From assembly GCA_042091035.1 (NCBI GenBank), contig JBELIG010000038.1, positions 1 to 20,594 on the forward strand: a DNA stretch of 20,594 nucleotides, written 5' to 3'. Positions 15,769-20,594 of the stretch are shown here, piece by piece. This DNA comes from AM-2324 sp042091035. GTDB taxonomy: Bacteria; Bacteroidota; Bacteroidia; Chitinophagales; Saprospiraceae. Position numbers and translations under genes: made by a program. Position 1 is the first letter of the stretch, and each line of letters opens with the position of its first letter. The notes beneath the pieces were generated by a model. The model made no database searches and had not been told where the DNA came from. It saw nothing but the letters and a program-made list of their open reading frames with translations.

Positions 15769-16086
15769 ATGATTGCTAGAGATTTTATCCTAAACCTCCC
15801 TAGTAGAATTAATCCTGCAGCATTGACTGATCTTGCTTCTACTTTTCACTTTGATATTAGTGGTCCAAATGGTGGCCACTTTACGGTCGTAGTGGGTAGT
15901 GGAGAAGTCAATGTAGAAACGGGTTTGATTGGAGACCCTAAATGTATTGTTACTGTTAGTGATACAAACTTAGAATCATTGCTAAGCGGTAAATTAAACC
16001 CAATGATGGCAATGATGATGGGCAAAATTAAAGTTTCAAACACCAGCGAGATGATGAAGTATGCTAAAATATTTGGTTTACTCTAA
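15769..16086 (+). CDS. SCP2 sterol-binding-domain protein, stand-alone
   Basis: A 105-residue single-domain SCP2-like lipid carrier. The sequence follows the family pattern: FHFDISGPNGGHFTVVVGSGEVNVETG, then PKCIVTVSDTNLESLLSGKLNPMMAMMMGKIKVSN and a C-terminal helix (MMKYAKIFGLL). SCP2 domains bind fatty acids, acyl-CoA, phospholipids or sterols in a hydrophobic tunnel; bacterial members are often fused to or located near enzymes of lipid metabolism. No catalytic residues are expected. It lies 43 nt after the lipase-like gene on the same strand and may take up that enzyme's products or present its substrate, which is inference from position. Its stop is 4 nt from the stop of the convergent GT2-like gene, so there is no room for a separate terminator. 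Confidence 0.9.
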   Translation: MIARDFILNLPSRINPAALTDLASTFHFDISGPNGGHFTVVVGSGEVNVETGLIGDPKCIVTVSDTNLESLLSGKLNPMMAMMMGKIKVSNTSEMMKYAKIFGLL

Positions 16087-16090
16087 GCAT

Positions 16091-17053
16091 TCAAATTCTC
16101 TTTATTGATTCTATGATGTACAGTGGGCGCTTTTTTATTTCTTGATATATATTAGATAAGTAAACACTAATTATATAAAGATTTAAGCATGTTATAGCAA
16201 AGAAAGTAGAACTTAATACTACTAAAAATGCCCATCCTGGTACAGCTTCATGGTATGCTCCAAAAATATCATAGTTTGTTAATTTGACAAGGAGCGTATT
16301 ACTGATTACAACAAATAAAATACCAAGAGATAAAATAAAGATCCAAAGCATTAGACTTCTCAAAAATGTAGAAAAAGATGTTATCGCAAGAAGCGATGTT
16401 CGGAATTGTTCTCCGAGTGTCCTGTCTGTATGACTAACGGACTTTTCTACATTTATATAGGAGGAGTTATACCCAACTACTGCATATAAGGCTTTCATGA
16501 ATCGTACATTTTCTCTAAGACGAAGTAGTGAATTTAGCGCTCGTCTAGAAATCAGCCTAGTATTATGTGCATGCGCATCCAGTTTAAGGTCTGAGTACCT
16601 TGCTAAAATTCTAATAAATGATTTGTAGAGAAGATTGGAAAAGAAACCAAGCTTTTTCCGGTTTCCTCTCAAATAGACTATGTCATTACCCGCCTGCGTT
16701 TGCTCATATAGAGATCCAATAAGATTTAAATCTTCAAAAAATTCGTGCTCTAAGAGTAAAGTATAATCACCATTCGATCGATCAAATCCTGCAAGTACCG
16801 CGTTGTTAAAATGGGTTTGTTGAGAAAGGTTAAGTATGAAGGTGTTTTGACGAATGTCAGCATCTAATTCCTCAAATTTTTCATCCGATATAGGCTTGCC
16901 AAGGTTGTTTACCAAAATAAATTCAAAATCCTTGAATGTCTGTTTAACATAATCATGAAGTCGGGGGAGTTCAAGGCTTAATTGATTTGCAAATCTTTCA
17001 TTATCAATGATTAAAATAACACTTAGGAATGTTTTTGCAGGATTAGCCATCAT
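16091..17053 (-). CDS. GT2-fold membrane protein (GtrB/DPM1-like) with altered catalytic motifs
   Basis: A 320-residue protein with a glycosyltransferase-2 domain (about 8-220) and two C-terminal membrane helices (about 233-257 and 273-298), the layout of GtrB/DPM1-like polyprenyl-phosphate sugar transferases. Family resemblance is clear in TFLSVILIIDN at the start, NNAVLAGFDRSNGDYTLLLE in the middle, and RLISRRALNSLLRLRENVRFMKALYAVVGY, the acceptor-side motif. However, the normal acidic residues are changed: VDDGS is FILVNNLG, the DxD of DADLQ is E102-H103-E104, and the Asp of DFRL is Asn. It may be inactive, use another mechanism or have a different role. ATG 17053 is followed by ATG 17050; either may be used. 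Convergent with the SCP2 gene, divergent from the ABC exporter. Confidence 0.75.
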   Translation of the reverse strand: MMANPAKTFLSVILIIDNERFANQLSLELPRLHDYVKQTFKDFEFILVNNLGKPISDEKFEELDADIRQNTFILNLSQQTHFNNAVLAGFDRSNGDYTLLLEHEFFEDLNLIGSLYEQTQAGNDIVYLRGNRKKLGFFSNLLYKSFIRILARYSDLKLDAHAHNTRLISRRALNSLLRLRENVRFMKALYAVVGYNSSYINVEKSVSHTDRTLGEQFRTSLLAITSFSTFLRSLMLWIFILSLGILFVVISNTLLVKLTNYDIFGAYHEAVPGWAFLVVLSSTFFAITCLNLYIISVYLSNIYQEIKKRPLYIIESIKRI

Positions 17054-17118
17054 AGAAAACTTCAGTTACTGAATGATATGGTTGTTAAATGAAAAGGTAT
17101 TGCAAATAAAAATATAAG

Positions 17119-17126
17119 CAAATATA
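17119..17126 (-). promoter_or_regulatory. Putative -7 element for the GT2-like gene
   Basis: On the minus strand this reads TATATTTG, an exact TAnnTTTG match, 66 nt before the GT2-like start. A -33 partner at the right distance is not evident. The region is very AT-rich, so a chance match is possible. Confidence 0.35.
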
Positions 17127-17227
17127 TGGATTATTCTTATCACCTTATTATATTGATTGTTTAGTATACACCTGTATTTGTTATTTCAATTGCAGAATTC
17201 ATACAATCTACAATTTTATAACCCAAT

Positions 17228-19405
17228 ATGTCTAAGCCTTTCCCAATATACCTGCAACACGATCTTAGGGATTGCGGAATTGCATGCCTAAGAATGGTTT
17301 GTAAGCATCATGGAATGTCTTATTCCGCGCAACACTTGCGAAGCATACTGATTCCTAGTGGAGATGGAATAACTTTATTTGAACTTGGGGAAGGAGCTGA
17401 AAAACTAGGTTTACGAAGTTTTGCTGCTCGGGTTAGTTTAACTCAACTTAGTGAAACAGTACCATTGCCTTGCATAGTGTATTGGGAAGAGAATCATTAT
17501 GTAGTTGTCTATAAAGTAAGTAAAAAGCATGTTTGGATTGGAGATCCTGCTGAAGGATTGCGAAAATTGTCTATTCAAAAGTTTTCAGAAAGCTTTCATT
17601 GTGTAGAAGAAGATGGACAGCAATTAGGTGTTACACTGATTATGGAGCCAGTTGAAGATACAAAGGACTCTTCTGGCAAGAGCGATAAGTCAAATATAGG
17701 CAAGCAATATATCAAGCGATATCTGAAGCAGAATAAAATGTTGTTATTTCAGCTTATATTTGGGCTCTGCTTTTCGGTAATTCTCCAAGTCGTTTTTCCA
17801 TTTCTAATCATGGGTATTGTAGATGAAGGGGTGAGTAGTCAGGATTATTCATTCATTAAGCTGGTTGCAATAGCATGGTTGATCCTTTATTTAAGCCAGG
17901 TTCTTATTGAACATTTAAGGCAAAAAATATTCCTTCAAATCGGTGCACGAACCAACCTTAGTCTGGTCAGTGATTATCTAATCCGACTATTTAAAATGCC
18001 GATCGACTTCTTCTCTGGCAGACATACTGCTGATATTACAAGACGATTGTATGATGGTGAGCGTGTAGAGCGCATGCTAACAACCTCATTTTTACCAGGT
18101 ACTTTTGCAATAATTGGAATATTGCTTACCGCTTCTGTATTGGCTTATTTTAACCTAACCGTTTTTCTAGTTTTCGTAGTTGGCTTATTACTTTATTTCC
18201 TGATTGTTCTGCTTACAGTTGACAGGCAAAAGAATGAAGCCTTTAAACGCTATGATGTTGAATTGGAAAATCAATTAAAATTGGAGGAGATTGTTAATGG
18301 TATTCAGGACATCAAACTGAATAATGCTGAAACAATGAAAAGATGGGATTGGGAAAGATCTGAAGCAAAACTTTTTAAACAGGAAATTCAGTTCAATCAA
18401 CATACCCAGCGTTTATCAATGTCGACTAAGCTAATAAACGAAATTAAAAATATAGCTATATCCTGTATTTCCGCAATGGCTGTAATCGATGGCACACTTT
18501 CCTTGGGAGCCTTATTTGGTATACAATATCTGGTTGGTCAAATGAATATTCCAATTATTCAATTGAAATCCTTGTTGCTAGGGGGAGGATCAGCTCAGCT
18601 TAGTTTGGATCGAATGCAAGAGTTTACGGCAGATACCGACAAAAGTTCAGCAGAAAAATTTAAATACATTCCCGAGCATGGAAATATTGTATTTGAAAAT
18701 GTTTCCTATTCACATAAAATTGCATCAAAGCAAAATCAATTATCAAATCTTTCATTTTCTATAGAACGAGGTAAAACTACCGCAATAGTTGGAAGCTCTG
18801 GTTCAGGAAAATCCTCTGTTCTGAAGTTATTACTTGGTATTTACAAGCCTGATGCTGGACAAATTCGAATCGGGAATACGAATTTAAATAGCATGGAATC
18901 TAAGAGTTGGAATAAAGCTTGTTCCTATGTACTTCAGGATAGCTATATATTTTCAGATAGTATTGCAGAAAATATAGTCTTAAGTGATGGATATATCAAT
19001 GAAGAAAGACTCAGGCAAGCTACCCATTTAGCAAATATAAATCGCTTTATAGAGGATTTACCTATGGGCTACCATACTAAAATTGGAAAGAATGGTATGG
19101 ATCTGAGTAAAGGACAATTGCAACGTATTTTATTGGCAAGAGCCTTTTACAAAAAAGGTGATTTCATCATACTCGATGAAGCTACATCCGCATTAGATGG
19201 TTATAATGAAATTATGATTCTTGACTCCATAAAGGAGACATTTACGGATAAAACAACCCTAATTGTTTCCCATCGTTTAAGTGCCGTAAAATCAGCAGAC
19301 CATATCCTTGTAATCGAATCGGGAGAACTCGTTGAAGAAGGTACGCACAGTGCGCTGATGGATAGAAAAGGAGCTTATTATCGCTTGTTTTCTAGTGTAT
19401 ATTAA
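17228..19405 (+). CDS. Peptidase-domain ABC transporter (C39, double-glycine-leader exporter)
   Basis: A 725-residue protein that cleaves double-glycine leaders and exports the peptide. Residues 1-130 are the C39 peptidase with Q10, catalytic C16 (RDCGIACL), H90 (ENHYVVVY) and D106 (GDPAEG), all present, so it should be proteolytically active, unlike HlyB-type domains. The membrane domain spans about 165-460. The ATP-binding domain has Walker A GSSGSGKS (522-529), the Q-loop in SYVLQDSYIFSDSI, a signature reading LSKGQ (626-630) in place of LSGGQ, Walker B with D650 and E651 (FIILDEATSALD), and the H-loop in LIVSHRLS. The HlyD-type adaptor gene follows after 11 nt. No peptide precursor or maturase gene is in the window, so the cargo is unknown. 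The start ATG 17228 gives the standard short N-terminus before the Gln-Cys motif. Confidence 0.94.
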   Translation: MSKPFPIYLQHDLRDCGIACLRMVCKHHGMSYSAQHLRSILIPSGDGITLFELGEGAEKLGLRSFAARVSLTQLSETVPLPCIVYWEENHYVVVYKVSKKHVWIGDPAEGLRKLSIQKFSESFHCVEEDGQQLGVTLIMEPVEDTKDSSGKSDKSNIGKQYIKRYLKQNKMLLFQLIFGLCFSVILQVVFPFLIMGIVDEGVSSQDYSFIKLVAIAWLILYLSQVLIEHLRQKIFLQIGARTNLSLVSDYLIRLFKMPIDFFSGRHTADITRRLYDGERVERMLTTSFLPGTFAIIGILLTASVLAYFNLTVFLVFVVGLLLYFLIVLLTVDRQKNEAFKRYDVELENQLKLEEIVNGIQDIKLNNAETMKRWDWERSEAKLFKQEIQFNQHTQRLSMSTKLINEIKNIAISCISAMAVIDGTLSLGALFGIQYLVGQMNIPIIQLKSLLLGGGSAQLSLDRMQEFTADTDKSSAEKFKYIPEHGNIVFENVSYSHKIASKQNQLSNLSFSIERGKTTAIVGSSGSGKSSVLKLLLGIYKPDAGQIRIGNTNLNSMESKSWNKACSYVLQDSYIFSDSIAENIVLSDGYINEERLRQATHLANINRFIEDLPMGYHTKIGKNGMDLSKGQLQRILLARAFYKKGDFIILDEATSALDGYNEIMILDSIKETFTDKTTLIVSHRLSAVKSADHILVIESGELVEEGTHSALMDRKGAYYRLFSSVY

Positions 19406-19416
19406 ACACCCAAAGC

Positions 19417-20594
19417 ATGAATGAAAAGAAAGCTGAAGAAATAGAAGAAATCATTGGAAATCCACCCTCATGGCTGCTAAGTTACGGCACTGCTATTGTA
19501 ATTCTGGTAACCATGGTTCTTGTGACTTTAGGCTGGGTTTTGGAGTTTCCAGAAAAGGTAAGATCCGGTATAGAAATAGTTACAATTGAGCCACCAACCC
19601 AACTTTATATCAACAAATCAAATTACTTAGCTCAGCTATTAGTCGAACATCAGGACACCGTAAAGAAAGGAGATTATATTGCTATAATGGAACATGATGC
19701 AGACTTCGATGACATCCTGGAACTAGAAAAGCAATGTGACCAACTCATGGAATTTGGAGAGCAAGATTTGAAATCCTTTAATCTGAAAGAGAATTATAAA
19801 TTAGGAAGCAAAGTTGCTGATGCTTACTTTGATTTGCTAGAATCTATCCGCACGATAGATCTAAAAGACAAAAATAAAAGTACTGATAAAAGAGCTTTAA
19901 GAAGAATTAAACGTCAAAAGTATCCATTAGAGAAAACACTCAAAATACTCCAGGAGAAAGACTTGCAAATTGCAAGAAAAAATATAAGTCTTGCAAAACA
20001 AAAGATCCAAAAGGAAGAACCCTCCACAAATAAGAATGCAACAAAGGCAGAAAAAGATCTTCTGAAAGCTGAAACACAGCTAAGTACATTGCTAAAACGT
20101 ATCGAAGATGTAAAGAAGGAAATAGCTGATTTGAATTTGGATATTTTTAAGCTTGAATATGGTGAAGACATAAACACTGAACTCGCCTATCAAAAGTTTA
20201 ACCGATCCTTGTATAAGGTACTAGAGGAAATTAATAATTGGAAAACGGAACATATTTATAGTGCTCCTATAGATGGTGTGGTTTCCTTGAGTAATACCAA
20301 GGTATATGCTAGCAAAAGACCTTTTTTAAGAAGAGATGATCTTCTAGTAACTATTCTTAACCACAGAAAACTGTCTAAACCTCTTTTAGGAAGAATCCTG
20401 TTGAATGCAAAGAGTTATTCTATGGTTGCTGAGGGACAAACTGTTTTACTACAATTGGACGGATATCCCATTTCTGATTTTGAGAAACTGAAAACAGTAG
20501 TTTATAAAAAATCAGCTTTGGGCATGGATAATGTCTATGAAGTTGAAATACTTATTAAAGAAGAGGAATTGAATAGAAGAGGTATTTCTTTCGT
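19417..20594 (+). CDS. HlyD-family membrane fusion protein (3' partial)
   Basis: The periplasmic adaptor that joins the preceding ABC exporter to an outer-membrane channel. About 392 codons are visible and the frame is open at the window edge. After a short cytosolic N-terminus (MNEKKAEEIEEIIGN) there is one membrane helix at about 19-43 (SWLLSYGTAIVILVTMVLVTLG). A first lipoyl-like half motif follows (QLLVEHQDTVKKGDYIAIMEH, about 70-90). A long charged coiled-coil region covers about 95-270, with repeated Lys/Glu-rich helices (such as KTLKILQEKDLQIARKNIS). The second lipoyl half starts at residue 282 (SAPIDGVVSL). The beta-barrel part (LLGRILLNAKSYSMVAEGQTVLLQLDGYP) and more of the C-terminus follow. 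The start is 11 nt after the exporter stop, so they form one operon that may continue downstream. Confidence 0.9.
   Translation, partial: MNEKKAEEIEEIIGNPPSWLLSYGTAIVILVTMVLVTLGWVLEFPEKVRSGIEIVTIEPPTQLYINKSNYLAQLLVEHQDTVKKGDYIAIMEHDADFDDILELEKQCDQLMEFGEQDLKSFNLKENYKLGSKVADAYFDLLESIRTIDLKDKNKSTDKRALRRIKRQKYPLEKTLKILQEKDLQIARKNISLAKQKIQKEEPSTNKNATKAEKDLLKAETQLSTLLKRIEDVKKEIADLNLDIFKLEYGEDINTELAYQKFNRSLYKVLEEINNWKTEHIYSAPIDGVVSLSNTKVYASKRPFLRRDDLLVTILNHRKLSKPLLGRILLNAKSYSMVAEGQTVLLQLDGYPISDFEKLKTVVYKKSALGMDNVYEVEILIKEEELNRRGISF

Noticed and set aside
19914..20177. Minus-strand open frame of 87 codons rich in Ser and Phe
   Set aside because: It is antisense to the Lys/Glu-rich coiled coil of the HlyD-type adaptor; such regions commonly give long hydrophobic shadow frames on the other strand.

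Overview
The window looks like a piece of chromosome from a low-GC member of the Bacteroidota. Four things point there. Several gene starts are preceded by the Bacteroidota -7 promoter element TAnnTTTG, and there are few recognisable Shine-Dalgarno sequences. The parA-parB-DUF5683 arrangement and the group-1 PruA are typical of the phylum. The long TIR-like/TPR/SDR protein and the lipoprotein TlpA-type thioredoxin are Bacteroidota-style architectures. A finer placement (Saprospiria or a relative) is only a guess. Coding density is very high, no intergenic gap reaches 300 bases, and I see no rRNA, tRNA, CRISPR array or insertion sequence.

Layout. 1-1122 (+): the 3' part of coaD (coenzyme A synthesis), overlapping a YjjG-like HAD phosphatase gene. 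1183-2811 (+): pruA, the second step of proline catabolism, ending in a hairpin terminator shared with the convergent cluster. 2847-6093 (-): in transcription order a UPF0173 metallo-beta-lactamase-fold hydrolase, parA, parB and a DUF5683 protein (chromosome segregation). 6204-8471 (+): an FMN reductase, then an apparent operon of lipB, a small unknown gene and an acyl-CoA thioesterase.

8481-14753 (-): in transcription order fmt, a DAACS-family sodium/dicarboxylate symporter, a TlpA-like lipoprotein, and an 859-residue fusion of a TIR-like domain, an acidic linker, TPR repeats and a YdfG-type short-chain dehydrogenase. 14841-16086 (+): a monoacylglycerol-lipase-like hydrolase and a stand-alone SCP2 lipid-binding protein. 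16091-17053 (-): a GT2-fold membrane protein whose usual catalytic aspartates are substituted. 17228-20594 (+): a C39-peptidase ABC exporter followed by its HlyD-type adaptor, which runs off the window. These two form the inner-membrane part of a type I system that exports double-glycine-leader peptides.

Most of the window is housekeeping. The parts worth a second look are the TIR-like/TPR/SDR fusion, the divergent GT2 protein, the lipase/SCP2 pair, and the peptide exporter whose substrate is not in view.
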